Positions 1-8,478 of a DNA stretch of 64,000 bases are shown one piece after another. The DNA comes from Oscillospiraceae bacterium (lineage in GTDB: Bacteria > Bacillota_A > Clostridia > Oscillospirales > CAG-272). The stretch covers positions 10,127 through 74,126 of the forward strand of contig SVUH01000005.1 in NCBI GenBank assembly GCA_015063335.1, written 5' to 3'. Position numbers and translations under genes: made by a program. The notes under the pieces were generated by a model. The model made no database searches. It had not been told where the DNA came from and saw nothing but the letters and a program-made list of their open reading frames with translations. Position 1 is the stretch's first letter. Every line of letters starts with the position of its first letter.

Positions 1-600
1 ATACTTCATTATGCAGGCGACATTCATATGTCAGCCGCAGAGGTGGAAAATCTTTGCAGTGTGATCGAGGGGGTTTGCCCCGAGGATTATAACGGAGACG
101 GAGCGAAGAATATTGCGCTCATGACGCATAGAGTTCTTCTTGAAGAAAAGCTCGTGGCACTTGAAAAGGAAACCGACTCGGACGGCAACAAGGTAAATTC
201 GATAGACAGGACGTTTAACACCCGGCAGTATAACGATTTTTACGATTATATACAGACGGGTGAGAGCTCGATATTGATAATTTCCCCTGAGCTTTACGCG
301 GAGCTTTCTAAGGTGGACAGCGACCGAGACGGTAAGGCTGACCGCATAGTAACGCTTTACGAGACATTCGGAAATAAGCCCGAGAGCGCTTACGACGATT
401 ATGCCGTAAGACTCGGCGACACCGAGATCTACCAAAGCTTTGCGGCTCTCAGAGTGCTGCCCGAGGATACCTTGATATGCTTCCTTGAGCCTAACTGGAA
501 GGGCGCAAAGAACAGCAACGAGAAGTATTATAAAAGAGAAAAGGAAATTTTCCGTGCTATCGTAGAATATTCTGCTGATGACGGCGAGGCGGCAGAATGA
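1..600 (+). CDS. Hypothetical protein, 5' end missing
   Basis: The reading frame is open to the left edge of the window, so the true start lies upstream; an internal ATG sits at 28. The visible 199 or so residues contain two Asp/Asn/Gly-rich loops (YNGDGAKN and DSDRDGKADR) that resemble dockerin or EF-hand calcium loops, and otherwise no motif I recognise. Such loops are common in secreted proteins of Clostridia, but no signal peptide can be judged because the N-terminus is absent. Its stop overlaps the start of the DMT transporter gene by four bases (ATGA), so the two are probably co-transcribed. Function unknown. Confidence 0.7.
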   Translation: MLHYAGDIHMSAAEVENLCSVIEGVCPEDYNGDGAKNIALMTHRVLLEEKLVALEKETDSDGNKVNSIDRTFNTRQYNDFYDYIQTGESSILIISPELYAELSKVDSDRDGKADRIVTLYETFGNKPESAYDDYAVRLGDTEIYQSFAALRVLPEDTLICFLEPNWKGAKNSNEKYYKREKEIFRAIVEYSADDGEAAE

Positions 601-1514
601 AAAGCAGAATAGTATCCTTGGCGCTCCTTTTGCTGACAGCCATGATATGGGGCTTTGCATTCGTCGCGCAGGTTGCGGGAACGAATTATATCGGCTCGCT
701 GACTATGTGCGGAACGCGATTTTTGCTTGCGACCGTCGCCCTTGTTCCCGTTATACTTATCTTTGAGAGGGGCAGATCGACTCCGAAAGATAGAAAGGAC
801 ACGGCTTTTGCGTCTCTGATTACGGGAGTGATACTGTTCCTTGCCTCAATACTTCAGCAGTACGGAATACAGTATACTAAAAGCGCAGGAATATCGGGCT
901 TTATCACGGGACTTTATACCGTATTTATTCCTATCGTGTGCTTTGTTCTGTTTAAGCAAAAGACGGGAATAAACGTGATAATAGGCGCAGTTTGCGCGCT
1001 CTTTGGGCTGTTTTTACTTTGCTATCACCCCGGGGAGGGATTTTATTTTGGCATCGGTGAGGTGCTTTTGCTCATAGGCTCGTTTTTCTGGACGGCGCAC
1101 GTCGTCGTAATAGACAGGCTTGGTAAGAGGGCGCGCCCCTTGAGATATTCCATGGGGCAGTTCGCGGTCTGTGCGGTGCTTGGGCTTATAGGCGCGTTTA
1201 TATTTGAAACGCCATCAATGAGCGCTATACTCGATGCAAAATGGTCAATACTTTATTGCGGAATAATGTCGTCGGGCGTGGCTTATACGCTTCAGATCAT
1301 AGCTCAGAAGCGCTGTGATCCTACCATGGCGGCGATCGTGTTTTCGAGCGAATCCATGTTCAGTGCCATAGGCGGAGTTATATTCAGAATAGACAGCATC
1401 GCGCTTATCGGCTACGTCGGCTGTGCGTTTATGCTTGCGGGCATAGTGATCTCGCAGATCAAATTCGGCAAGCGCACACGAACCGATGTGAGTGCCCAAG
1501 CGGCAGAAAAGTGA
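597..1514 (+). CDS. DMT superfamily (EamA) transporter
   Basis: A 305-residue, strongly hydrophobic protein with about ten membrane segments arranged as two EamA halves. It opens with a helix containing MIWGFAFVAQ and carries the typical TGLYTVFIPI segment near residue 105 and SGVAYTLQIIAQ near residue 220. Members of this family are inner-membrane exporters of amino acids, nucleotides or other metabolites; the substrate cannot be told from sequence. The start overlaps the previous stop (ATGA), which points to translational coupling. A short basic, Ala-rich C-terminal tail follows the last helix. Confidence 0.85.
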   Translation: MKSRIVSLALLLLTAMIWGFAFVAQVAGTNYIGSLTMCGTRFLLATVALVPVILIFERGRSTPKDRKDTAFASLITGVILFLASILQQYGIQYTKSAGISGFITGLYTVFIPIVCFVLFKQKTGINVIIGAVCALFGLFLLCYHPGEGFYFGIGEVLLLIGSFFWTAHVVVIDRLGKRARPLRYSMGQFAVCAVLGLIGAFIFETPSMSAILDAKWSILYCGIMSSGVAYTLQIIAQKRCDPTMAAIVFSSESMFSAIGGVIFRIDSIALIGYVGCAFMLAGIVISQIKFGKRTRTDVSAQAAEK

Positions 1515-1570
1515 ATTTAAAGCACCCTAACGGAAAACAATACATATATCAAGTTTTTGTGAGGTGTTAA

Positions 1571-1663
1571 GTGAGAAAAAATGAATTTTTGATGGGATTT
1601 ACGGTGGGACTGTGCGTTTTTGGCGGCGCTGCTGCCATTCTGCTTGCGGTGTTCCTGCTTTAA
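1571..1663 (+). CDS. Small single-pass membrane peptide (30 aa)
   Basis: A short GTG-initiated frame, too small for usual ORF cut-offs. It has a GAGGTG ribosome-binding site four bases before the start, a charged N-terminus (VRKNEF) and then one hydrophobic segment of about 22 residues running to the stop. It lies in the 184-base gap between the DMT transporter and the pseudouridine synthase, in the same direction. The shape matches the small inner-membrane peptides that bacteria often encode. No homologue is recognised; coding status rests on the ribosome-binding site and composition only. Confidence 0.45.
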   Translation: MRKNEFLMGFTVGLCVFGGAAAILLAVFLL

Positions 1664-1698
1664 ATACCTTGACACTGTGATCCAGAGGAGGGAGTGGC

Positions 1699-2415
1699 TT
1701 GCGCCTTGATAAATTTTTGGTTGCGACGGGTAAATGTACTCGCTCGGTGGCAAAACGGCAGGTAAGGGCAGGCGCCGTTACCGTGAACGGACAGGCGATC
1801 CGTTCGTCGGACGTGAATATCGACGAGTACGTGGATACTGTTACGTATTGCGGCGAGAAGGTCGTATACCGCAAATACACCTACGTTATGCTCAATAAGC
1901 CCGAGGGTGTTGTGAGCGCGACCGAGGACGGCAGAGATAAGACAGTTCTTGACCTTTTGCCCGCAGACGTAAGAACAAGAGGAATGTTCCCGTGCGGACG
2001 TCTTGATAAGAACACGCTCGGTCTTGTTTTGCTGACGGACGACGGCGAGCTTGCGCACAGGCTTTTAGCCCCCAAGAGCCACGTCAAAAAAATATACAGA
2101 TTCCGTTCGCGCTTTCCTATAAGCGAGGAGGACGCAAGGCGCTTTGAGAGCGGTCTTGTACTTGAGGACGGATACGAAACAAAGCCCGCTGAGATACGAC
2201 TTGACGAGGAAAAGGACGGAGGGCTTATTACCCTTGTTGAGGGTAAATATCACCAGATAAAGAGAATGCTTGAAGCGCTTGACAACAAGATAACGTATCT
2301 TGAGCGCATCGAGTTTGGACCGCTTACGCTTGACGCGACTCTCGGTCGCGGTGAGTGGAGATACCTTACCGACGAGGAAATAGCGGCGCTTGAGGCTCAC
2401 GCGGCACGCGCTTGA
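1699..2415 (+). CDS. Pseudouridine synthase, RsuA/RluB family
   Basis: Converts uridine to pseudouridine in ribosomal RNA. The 238-residue protein starts with an S4 RNA-binding domain (RLDKFLVATGKCTRS, residues 2-16), followed by the catalytic domain with the family motif CGRLDKNTLGLVLLT near residue 100, where the Asp is the catalytic residue. The motif KYHQIKRMLEAL near residue 185 is also typical. The start is a TTG at 1699 with a strong GAGGAGGGAG site five bases upstream; no ATG fits. RsuA (16S) versus RluB/RluF-type (23S) specificity cannot be decided here. Tex follows 25 bases downstream. Confidence 0.88.
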   Translation: MRLDKFLVATGKCTRSVAKRQVRAGAVTVNGQAIRSSDVNIDEYVDTVTYCGEKVVYRKYTYVMLNKPEGVVSATEDGRDKTVLDLLPADVRTRGMFPCGRLDKNTLGLVLLTDDGELAHRLLAPKSHVKKIYRFRSRFPISEEDARRFESGLVLEDGYETKPAEIRLDEEKDGGLITLVEGKYHQIKRMLEALDNKITYLERIEFGPLTLDATLGRGEWRYLTDEEIAALEAHAARA

Positions 2416-2440
2416 AAAAATAACAAAAACGGAGAAAACA

Positions 2441-4600
2441 ATGGACATTATCAAAAAGCTTGCAGAGGAATTTAAGCTTGGGGTAACTCAGGTTGAAAAA
2501 ACGGTTGCGCTCATCGACGAGGGAAATACCATACCCTTTATCGCGCGTTACCGTAAGGAGGAAACGGGAAGCCTTGATGACGCTGTTCTTCGCGACCTCG
2601 ACGACAGACTTACTTACCTGCGCAATATCGAAAAGCGCAAGGAGGAGGTAAAGAATCTTATTACTGAAATGGGTAAGATGACCGACGAGATAATGGCGGC
2701 TATCGATAACGCAAAGACCATAACGGAGGTTGACGATATTTACCGCCCATTCCGTCCTCACAGAAAGACCAGAGCATCTGTTGCAAAGGAAAAGGGACTT
2801 GAGCCCTTGGCAGAGCTTATACTCTCACAGCTTGATAAGTACGAGCCGTCAATTGAAGAAGCCGCAGAGGCTTACGTTGACGAGGAAAAGGGAGTTGCTT
2901 CTGCGGAGGAAGCGCTGGCAGGTGCTTGCGACATCATCGCAGAGGCTGTGTCGGATAACGCGGAATACAGAAAGACCGTCCGCAAGGCGACCTTTGATAC
3001 GGGACTTATTTCCACCAAGGCGGCAACCGAGGAGGATTCCGTTTACGCGCAGTATTACGATTATTCCGACAAGATAAATAAGATACCCTCGCACAGAGTT
3101 CTCGCTATCAACCGCGGCGAGAAGGAGGATTTTCTCAAGGTCAGCATCAGCGTTGAAAAGGGAATTATACTTAACTATCTTTGCAGCGAGATGATAACCA
3201 ATATGAAGAGCCCTGCCGTTAAATATATCGAGGCGGCAGTAGTTGACAGCTACGACAGACTTATCGCTCCGTCCATTGAGCGCGAGATAAGGAACGACCT
3301 CTTTGACGTGGCGGGCGAGGGCGCTATAAAGCTCTTCTCTGACAACCTTAAGCCCCTGCTTATGCAGACTCCCCTTAAAGGAAAGACCGTTATGGGCTTT
3401 GACCCGGGTTACATCAACGGCTGTAAGACCGCCGTTGTTGATAAGACGGGTAAGGTGCTTGACACCGCTGTCGTATATCCCACCACCAAGAGCAAGTTCA
3501 AGACCGAGGAAGCGGCAAAGGTCATAAAGAAGATGGTCGACAAGTATAAGATCGACGTTATCGCCATCGGAAACGGAACGGCATCGCGCGAGAGCGAGAG
3601 ATTTATCGCGGATACCTTAAAGGACGTAAAGCACGACTGTAAGTATATAATCATAAGTGAGGCAGGCGCTTCCGTTTACTCCGCTTCAAAGCTTGCGGCT
3701 GAGGAGTTCCCGGAGTTTGACGTTATGCAGCGCTCTGCCGTGTCTATCGCTCGCAGACTTCAGGATCCGCTTGCAGAGCTTGTAAAGATAGATCCCAAGT
3801 CCATAGGAGTCGGACAGTATCAGCACGATATGAAGCCCGCAAGACTTGACGGCGCGCTTCAGGGCGTTGTTGAGGACTGCGTAAATGCTGTCGGCGTTGA
3901 CGTAAACACGGCGTCCTATTCCTTGCTTTCCTACATTTCGGGAATTAACGCGACCTGCGCTAAGAATATCGTTAAATACCGCGAGGAGAACGGCGAGTTC
4001 CAATCGAGAGCACAGATACTTAAGGTACCGAGACTTGGCGCTAAGGCGTTCGAGCAGTGCGCGGGATTTTTGAGAGTTCCGATCTCAAAGGAGATACTTG
4101 ATAACACGGGCGTTCACCCCGAGTCCTACGATGCGGCGCGTAAGCTTCTCCAAATACTCGGCTACACCTCCGAGGACGTAGCAGAGGCGCGGCTTGGCGA
4201 CATCAGACACAAGGTCAAGGAAGTGGGAATGAAGAAGCTGGCACAGGAGTGCGGAGTAGGTGAGCCTACGCTTGCGGATATTATTTCCGAGCTTGAAAAG
4301 CCCGGCAGAGATATACGCGACAATATGACTCCCCCCACGCTTCGCGACGACGTTCTCGCGATCGAGGATCTTAAGCCCGATATGGTGCTTGACGGTGTTG
4401 TCAGAAACGTTATCGACTTTGGCGCATTCGTGGATATTGGCGTGCATCAGGACGGACTCGTGCACATTTCCCAGCTTTCGGATAAATTCGTAAAGCATCC
4501 GTCCGAGGTCGTAAGACTTGGCGACAACGTCAAGGTGAGAGTTCTCGAGGTGGACGTAAAGAAAAAGAGAATATCACTTACCATGAAAAACGTAAAGTGA
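2441..4600 (+). CDS. tex: Tex family RNA-binding transcription accessory protein
   Basis: A 719-residue protein with full Tex architecture: N-terminal helical region (MDIIKKLAEEF and VEKTVALIDEGNTIPFIARYRKE), a YqgF/RNase H-like domain around residues 320-450 (MGFDPGYINGCKTAVVD), helix-hairpin-helix repeats around 480-560 and a C-terminal S1 domain (residues 640-715, LDGVVRNVIDFGAFVDIGVHQDGLVH). Tex binds nucleic acid and is tied to transcription processes; its exact role is unsettled. I chose the ATG at 2441, preceded by GGAG, over an upstream ATG at 2390 that would lie inside the pseudouridine synthase gene. Confidence 0.93.
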   Translation: MDIIKKLAEEFKLGVTQVEKTVALIDEGNTIPFIARYRKEETGSLDDAVLRDLDDRLTYLRNIEKRKEEVKNLITEMGKMTDEIMAAIDNAKTITEVDDIYRPFRPHRKTRASVAKEKGLEPLAELILSQLDKYEPSIEEAAEAYVDEEKGVASAEEALAGACDIIAEAVSDNAEYRKTVRKATFDTGLISTKAATEEDSVYAQYYDYSDKINKIPSHRVLAINRGEKEDFLKVSISVEKGIILNYLCSEMITNMKSPAVKYIEAAVVDSYDRLIAPSIEREIRNDLFDVAGEGAIKLFSDNLKPLLMQTPLKGKTVMGFDPGYINGCKTAVVDKTGKVLDTAVVYPTTKSKFKTEEAAKVIKKMVDKYKIDVIAIGNGTASRESERFIADTLKDVKHDCKYIIISEAGASVYSASKLAAEEFPEFDVMQRSAVSIARRLQDPLAELVKIDPKSIGVGQYQHDMKPARLDGALQGVVEDCVNAVGVDVNTASYSLLSYISGINATCAKNIVKYREENGEFQSRAQILKVPRLGAKAFEQCAGFLRVPISKEILDNTGVHPESYDAARKLLQILGYTSEDVAEARLGDIRHKVKEVGMKKLAQECGVGEPTLADIISELEKPGRDIRDNMTPPTLRDDVLAIEDLKPDMVLDGVVRNVIDFGAFVDIGVHQDGLVHISQLSDKFVKHPSEVVRLGDNVKVRVLEVDVKKKRISLTMKNVK

Positions 4601-4613
4601 TTTTAATATATTA

Positions 4614-4635
4614 AAAAGCGAGCAACTTCGCTTTT
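4614..4635 (+). terminator. Possible weak terminator after tex
   Basis: An eight-base stem (AAAAGCGA / TCGCTTTT) around a six-base loop lies 14 bases after the tex stop. The T run is only four bases long and is part of the stem, so termination is probably incomplete. Confidence 0.35.
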
Positions 4636-4712
4636 GCGGCGGTCACTCTGAAACAAATATGTTTTGTGCAATATGCATAATACGAGGCGCGAAATTTGGG
4701 AATATTACCATC

Positions 4713-4741
4713 TTCCATTTTTCGCAAAAAAGTGTTATAAT
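4713..4741 (+). promoter_or_regulatory. Probable promoter of the MsmX-type ATPase gene
   Basis: A perfect TATAAT at 4736-4741 lies 64 bases before the gene. The hexamer 17 bases upstream (TTCCAT) is a poor -35 match, so the promoter may depend on an activator or be weak. Confidence 0.45.
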
Positions 4742-4804
4742 ATTAAAGTACAAAGGTATGTATGAAATTTTATCTGCTTTATATTTTTAGGAGGAGTATT
4801 CCAA

Positions 4805-5917
4805 ATGGCAAGCTTATCACTCAGACACATTTATAAGAAGTATCCGGGCGGCGTAACTGCAGTTTCGGATTTTAACCTTGAGGTTAAAGACAAAGAATTT
4901 ATCGTATTCGTAGGACCCTCCGGATGCGGAAAGACAACGACTCTCCGTATGATCGCAGGTCTTGAGGAAATCACCGAGGGTGAGCTCTTTATCGGAGATC
5001 AGCTCGTAAACGACGTTGCTCCTAAGGATAGAAAGATCGCGATGGTGTTCCAGAACTACGCTCTTTATCCTCACATGTCCGTATTTGAGAACATGTCCTT
5101 TGGACTCAAGCTCAACAAGACTCCTAAGGAGGAGATCAAGCGCCGCGTTGAAGAGGCTGCTCGTATCCTTGATATTACCCACCTTCTCGACAGAAAGCCC
5201 AAGGCTTTGTCCGGTGGTCAGAAACAGCGTGTTGCTCTCGGACGTGCTATAGTTCGTAATCCTAAGGTCTTCCTTCTTGACGAGCCGCTTTCCAACCTTG
5301 ACGCAAAGCTTCGTGCAGCCATGAGAACTGAGCTTACCAAGCTCCATGCTCGTGTAGGAACTACGTTCGTATACGTAACGCACGACCAGGTCGAGGCTAT
5401 GACCATGGCAACGAGAATCGTTGTTATGAAGGACGGTCTTATCCAGCAGGTCGATACTCCTCAGAACCTTTACGACGCTCCTTGCAACATCTTCGTTGCA
5501 GGCTTTATCGGAACTCCTCAGATGAACTTTATTAACGGTAAGCTCGTTAAGAAGGACAGTGACGTATACTTTGAGTTTGAGGGTGTATCCCTTAAGCTTC
5601 CCGCAGATAAGGCAAACGCTCCCGAGCTTGCTGACTACATCGGCAACGAGGTAGTAGTAGGACTTCGTCCTGAGTGTATCTCCGACGAGGCAAAGGTAGT
5701 TGAGGCTAACCCCGAGACCTCCTTCGCAGTAGACGTAGACGTAACCGAGCTTATGGGTGCAGAGATCTATCTCTACCTCAACATCGGTGAGACTAACCTT
5801 ATCGCACGTGTATCCTCGAGATCTCAGTCCAGAGCAGGACAGAATATCAACGTAAACTTTGATATGACCAGACTCCACATCTTCGATAAGGATACCGAGC
5901 GTTGCATCATTCACTAA
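4805..5917 (+). CDS. Sugar ABC transporter ATPase, MsmX/UgpC/MalK type
   Basis: ATP-hydrolysing subunit of carbohydrate importers. Walker A GPSGCGKTT is near residue 37, the signature LSGGQKQRV near 135, Walker B FLLDEPLSNLD near 155 and the switch THDQVEA near 190. The C-terminal third (240-370) is the OB/TOBE regulatory domain found in MalK-type ATPases. Length 370 fits the family. It stands alone between its own promoter and a terminator, with no permease or binding protein beside it. In Bacillota such orphan ATPases (MsmX, MsiK) energise several sugar transporters encoded elsewhere; that role is inferred here from context. Confidence 0.92.
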   Translation: MASLSLRHIYKKYPGGVTAVSDFNLEVKDKEFIVFVGPSGCGKTTTLRMIAGLEEITEGELFIGDQLVNDVAPKDRKIAMVFQNYALYPHMSVFENMSFGLKLNKTPKEEIKRRVEEAARILDITHLLDRKPKALSGGQKQRVALGRAIVRNPKVFLLDEPLSNLDAKLRAAMRTELTKLHARVGTTFVYVTHDQVEAMTMATRIVVMKDGLIQQVDTPQNLYDAPCNIFVAGFIGTPQMNFINGKLVKKDSDVYFEFEGVSLKLPADKANAPELADYIGNEVVVGLRPECISDEAKVVEANPETSFAVDVDVTELMGAEIYLYLNIGETNLIARVSSRSQSRAGQNINVNFDMTRLHIFDKDTERCIIH

Positions 5918-5923
5918 AATAAT

Positions 5924-5955
5924 TAAAGGGTGGCGCTAAGCCACCCTTTATATTT
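5924..5955 (+). terminator. Rho-independent terminator after the ATPase gene
   Basis: Ten-base perfect stem AAAGGGTGGC / GCCACCCTTT with loop GCTAA, followed by an AT-rich tail, seven bases after the stop. Confidence 0.8.
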
Positions 5956-5962
5956 TAACTTA

Positions 5963-5991
5963 TTGACAAATCTGTTTGTATGTGATAAAAT
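5963..5991 (+). promoter_or_regulatory. Strong sigma-A type promoter of the repeat lipoprotein gene
   Basis: TTGACA at 5963-5968 and TAAAAT at 5986-5991 are separated by 17 bases, 35 bases before the start codon. Confidence 0.8.
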
Positions 5992-6025
5992 GATAAAGTA
6001 GTTATTACTTTGCAAAGAGGAAAAA

Positions 6026-6517
6026 ATGAGATCGTTTAAAATATTTTTGGCTATAAGCCTTGTTGTTTGTTTGGCTATCTCATCTGTTGCTTGTTTCGGT
6101 GATAAGAACGAAAATACAGATGGCGAAGCTGAGATTACAATAGGAGATAATACAGAAACTGACGCTGAAACCACCGCCGAGTCTGAATCCGGCTCGGGCA
6201 ACGAATCCGGCTCGGGCAACGAATCCGGCTCGGGTAACGAATCCGGCTCGGGTAACGAATCCGGCTCGGGTAACGAATCCAGTTCGGGTAACGAATCCGG
6301 CTCGGGTAATGAATCCGGCTCAGGCAACGAATCCGGCTCGGGTAACGAATCCGGCTCAGGCAACGAATCCGGCTCAGGCAACGAATCCGGCTCGGGTAAT
6401 GAATCCGGTTCGGGCAACGAATCCGGCTCGGGTAACGAATCCGGCTCGGACTCGAGCGGCAACAATATGAATATAGGAGGGGCACTCCCCGGAGACGACT
6501 ACGGCCCCATGAATTAA
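6026..6517 (+). CDS. Lipoprotein dominated by a Gly/Ser/Asn/Glu hexapeptide repeat
   Basis: A 163-residue secreted lipoprotein. Residues 1-23 form a signal peptide ending in a lipobox (SSVAC, lipidated Cys 23). An acidic linker (23-52) is followed by 14 full copies and one partial copy of ESGSGN (one copy is ESSSGN), then a short tail with NIGGALPGDDYGPMN. No folded domain remains, so it may be a flexible surface spacer or linker. The gene has its own promoter and terminator. The repeat DNA is 18 bp per unit, so copy-number changes would keep the frame. No homologue is recognised. Confidence 0.8.
   Translation: MRSFKIFLAISLVVCLAISSVACFGDKNENTDGEAEITIGDNTETDAETTAESESGSGNESGSGNESGSGNESGSGNESGSGNESSSGNESGSGNESGSGNESGSGNESGSGNESGSGNESGSGNESGSGNESGSGNESGSDSSGNNMNIGGALPGDDYGPMN
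6185..6450 (+). repeat. 18-bp coding tandem repeat, 14.8 copies
   Basis: Unit GAATCCGGCTCGGGYAAC repeats from 6185 in exact 18-base steps (starts at 6185, 6203, 6221 and so on to 6437). Copies differ at a few positions: TAAC or CAAC or TAAT ends, CTCAGG for CTCGGG, and one AGTTCG. The interspersed variants indicate expansion by slippage or unequal exchange. Confidence 0.95.
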
Positions 6518-6524
6518 TGGCAAT

Positions 6525-6561
6525 AAAAAAACGCTGAACACAACGTGTTCAGCGTTTTTTT
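6525..6561. terminator. Bidirectional terminator between the repeat lipoprotein and folD
   Basis: Perfect stem ACGCTGAACAC / GTGTTCAGCGT with a three-base loop, flanked by A7 on the left and T8 on the right, so it can end transcription from both converging genes. Confidence 0.9.
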
Positions 6562-7412
6562 TATTTTATGCTGTCCTTTGCAGCTGTAAGTGTATTCTGC
6601 ATGAGCATCGTGATCGTCATAGGACCGACACCGCCGGGAACGGGTGTGATGTAAGATGCCTTGGGCTCGACCGTTGCAAAATCAACGTCGCCCGTGAGCT
6701 TTCCGTCAGCACGTCTGTTCATGCCGACGTCGATAACTACCGCGCCGTCCTTTACCATGTCGCCCGTGAAGAAATCAGCCTTTCCGATCGCCGCTACCAA
6801 AATGTCAGCGCGTCGGCATACCTCGCTGAGGTTTTTTGTTCTGCTGTGGCAGATGGTGACCGTACCGTTCTTCTGTAAAAGAAGCATAGCCTGAGGCTTT
6901 CCTACGATGTTTGAACGTCCTACTACGACACACTCCTTACCCGTAACGTCAATACCGCTACGCTCGAGGAGCGCCATAACTCCGGCGGGAGTGCAGGGCA
7001 GGAAGGAGTAGTCACCTATCATTATCTTGCCTACGTTGTATGGGTGGAAAGCGTCAACGTCCTTTTTGGGATCTATTCGCAGAATTACCTGATTTTCGTC
7101 AAGATGCTTGGGGAGGGGAAGCTGGCAGAGAATTCCATGGATCTTGTCGTCTGCATTGAGTCTGTCGACCAGAGCATTAAGCTCCTCTTGGGTGGTAGAT
7201 GCGGGGAGCTCGTATGCCTCCGAATAAAAGCCAACCTCCTCGCAGGCTCTGCGCTTGTTTCTGACGTATACCTGCGATGCGGCATCGTCGCCTACGATTA
7301 TTACGGCAAGTCCGGGGCGGAAGCCGTTTTTAGCGGCAAACTCCTCGGTCTCTGCCTTTATTTCATTTCTTATTTGTGCCGATATAGCCTTTCCGTCAAT
7401 TATCTGCGCCAT
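6561..7412 (-). CDS. folD: Bifunctional methylene-THF dehydrogenase/cyclohydrolase
   Basis: Interconverts 5,10-methylene-, 5,10-methenyl- and 10-formyl-tetrahydrofolate using NADP(H). The 283-residue protein shows the family features YVRNKRRACEEVG (catalytic Lys near residue 55), QLPLPKHLDENQV near 98, the nucleotide-binding GRSNIVGKPQAMLL near 165 and PVPGGVGPMTITMLMQNT near 260. The ATG at 7412 is chosen because AAGGAG precedes it by eight bases and the protein then starts MAQIIDGK as in other FolD proteins. Last gene of the M16-M16-lgt-folD operon, overlapping lgt by 17 bases. Confidence 0.95.
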   Translation of the reverse strand: MAQIIDGKAISAQIRNEIKAETEEFAAKNGFRPGLAVIIVGDDAASQVYVRNKRRACEEVGFYSEAYELPASTTQEELNALVDRLNADDKIHGILCQLPLPKHLDENQVILRIDPKKDVDAFHPYNVGKIMIGDYSFLPCTPAGVMALLERSGIDVTGKECVVVGRSNIVGKPQAMLLLQKNGTVTICHSRTKNLSEVCRRADILVAAIGKADFFTGDMVKDGAVVIDVGMNRRADGKLTGDVDFATVEPKASYITPVPGGVGPMTITMLMQNTLTAAKDSIK

Positions 7413-8463
7413 TATCTGACTCCTTTTTATCATTTGTATTTATATTAAAGATCTTTTCTAACTTTTCCGAAACGTCCGTGTGCTCCGCTTTTTCTGCTTC
7501 TGCCTCGTCGGTGTCTTCAGATATATCTGTGTCTGCGGGATCGCTGTTCTCAACCTCTGCCTCATTACCGTTAGTGTCGACCGAGGTTGATGCGGTCGTT
7601 GCAAACTTGGGGAAAGCCGCCTCGTAAGCTCCTGCGGTGATCCTTGCGCGGCGAGCCCTCACGAGAAATACAATAAGTGCCGCCGTTGCCCCAACGAAGC
7701 AAATAAATCCGACAACCTGAGATATGCGGAATACACCGATATAAAGGCTGTCCGTTCTGAGTCCCTCAATAAGCATTCTTCCGAATCCGTACCAAGCGAG
7801 ATACATAAGAACGATCTGTCCGTCGAACTTTTTCTTTTTGTAAACAAGATTTATCAATACGAAGCCGATAACGTTCCAAAGTGATTCATAGAAAAACGTG
7901 GGATGAACGTATACCATTCTCGACGTACCGAAAATGTAGTTTGTGTTGCGAGAAATAAGGCCCATGCTCATAAAGAAATCCTCGCTGACCTTTTCTCCAA
8001 AGGCCTCGCCGTTAAAGAAGTTGCCCCACCTTCCGATAGCCTGCGCTATCATAACTCCGGGCGCGGCGGCATCTGCAACCTTGGGGAAGCTGATCTTCTT
8101 GATCTTACACATAACGAATACTGTCAGAGCACCTGCAATAATAGCTCCGTAGATAGCAAGACCGCCCTCCCAGATGGCTATTGCCTCGTAAAAGCTTTCA
8201 AACTCGTCGAGCGATGTGAGCACGTAGTAAAGACGTGCGCCAAGAATACCGAAAATTACGGTGAAGATCGCCATATCAAGCAGGTCGTCAAACAAAATCT
8301 TCTCCTGCCTTGCTCTGTAAGCACAGTAAGCAAACGCGGTAATAATACCAAGAGTGATTATAATTCCGTACCACCTTACCTCTATCTTGTCAAACAGAGT
8401 AAAGGCTATGGGATTTACCGTAAATTCTCCGATCCCAAGACCGGGAAATGACATTGTAACCAT
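7396..8463 (-). CDS. lgt: Prolipoprotein diacylglyceryl transferase with acidic C-terminal tail
   Basis: Moves diacylglycerol from phosphatidylglycerol to the lipobox cysteine of preprolipoproteins in the cytoplasmic membrane. The seven-helix core (residues 1-270) includes the signature GRWGNFFNGEAFG near residue 143 and an EGGLAIYGA segment at the position of the usual HGG motif. The family is usually about 260-300 residues; this one has 355 because of an 80-residue tail rich in Asp, Glu, Ala and Thr that should face the cytoplasm. Several lipoproteins in this window are likely substrates. The 3' end overlaps folD by 17 bases. Confidence 0.93.
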   Translation of the reverse strand: MVTMSFPGLGIGEFTVNPIAFTLFDKIEVRWYGIIITLGIITAFAYCAYRARQEKILFDDLLDMAIFTVIFGILGARLYYVLTSLDEFESFYEAIAIWEGGLAIYGAIIAGALTVFVMCKIKKISFPKVADAAAPGVMIAQAIGRWGNFFNGEAFGEKVSEDFFMSMGLISRNTNYIFGTSRMVYVHPTFFYESLWNVIGFVLINLVYKKKKFDGQIVLMYLAWYGFGRMLIEGLRTDSLYIGVFRISQVVGFICFVGATAALIVFLVRARRARITAGAYEAAFPKFATTASTSVDTNGNEAEVENSDPADTDISEDTDEAEAEKAEHTDVSEKLEKIFNINTNDKKESDNGADN

Positions 8464-8478
8464 AAACTAACCTTTCTT

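Noticed and set aside
4817..5914. 365-codon minus-strand frame
   Set aside because: Antisense shadow of the ABC ATPase gene, which has all its motifs on the plus strand.
5923..6465. Minus-strand frame rich in Pro, Glu and Asp repeats
   Set aside because: It is the mirror of the 18-bp coding repeat; the plus frame has a lipoprotein signal, ribosome-binding site, promoter and terminator.
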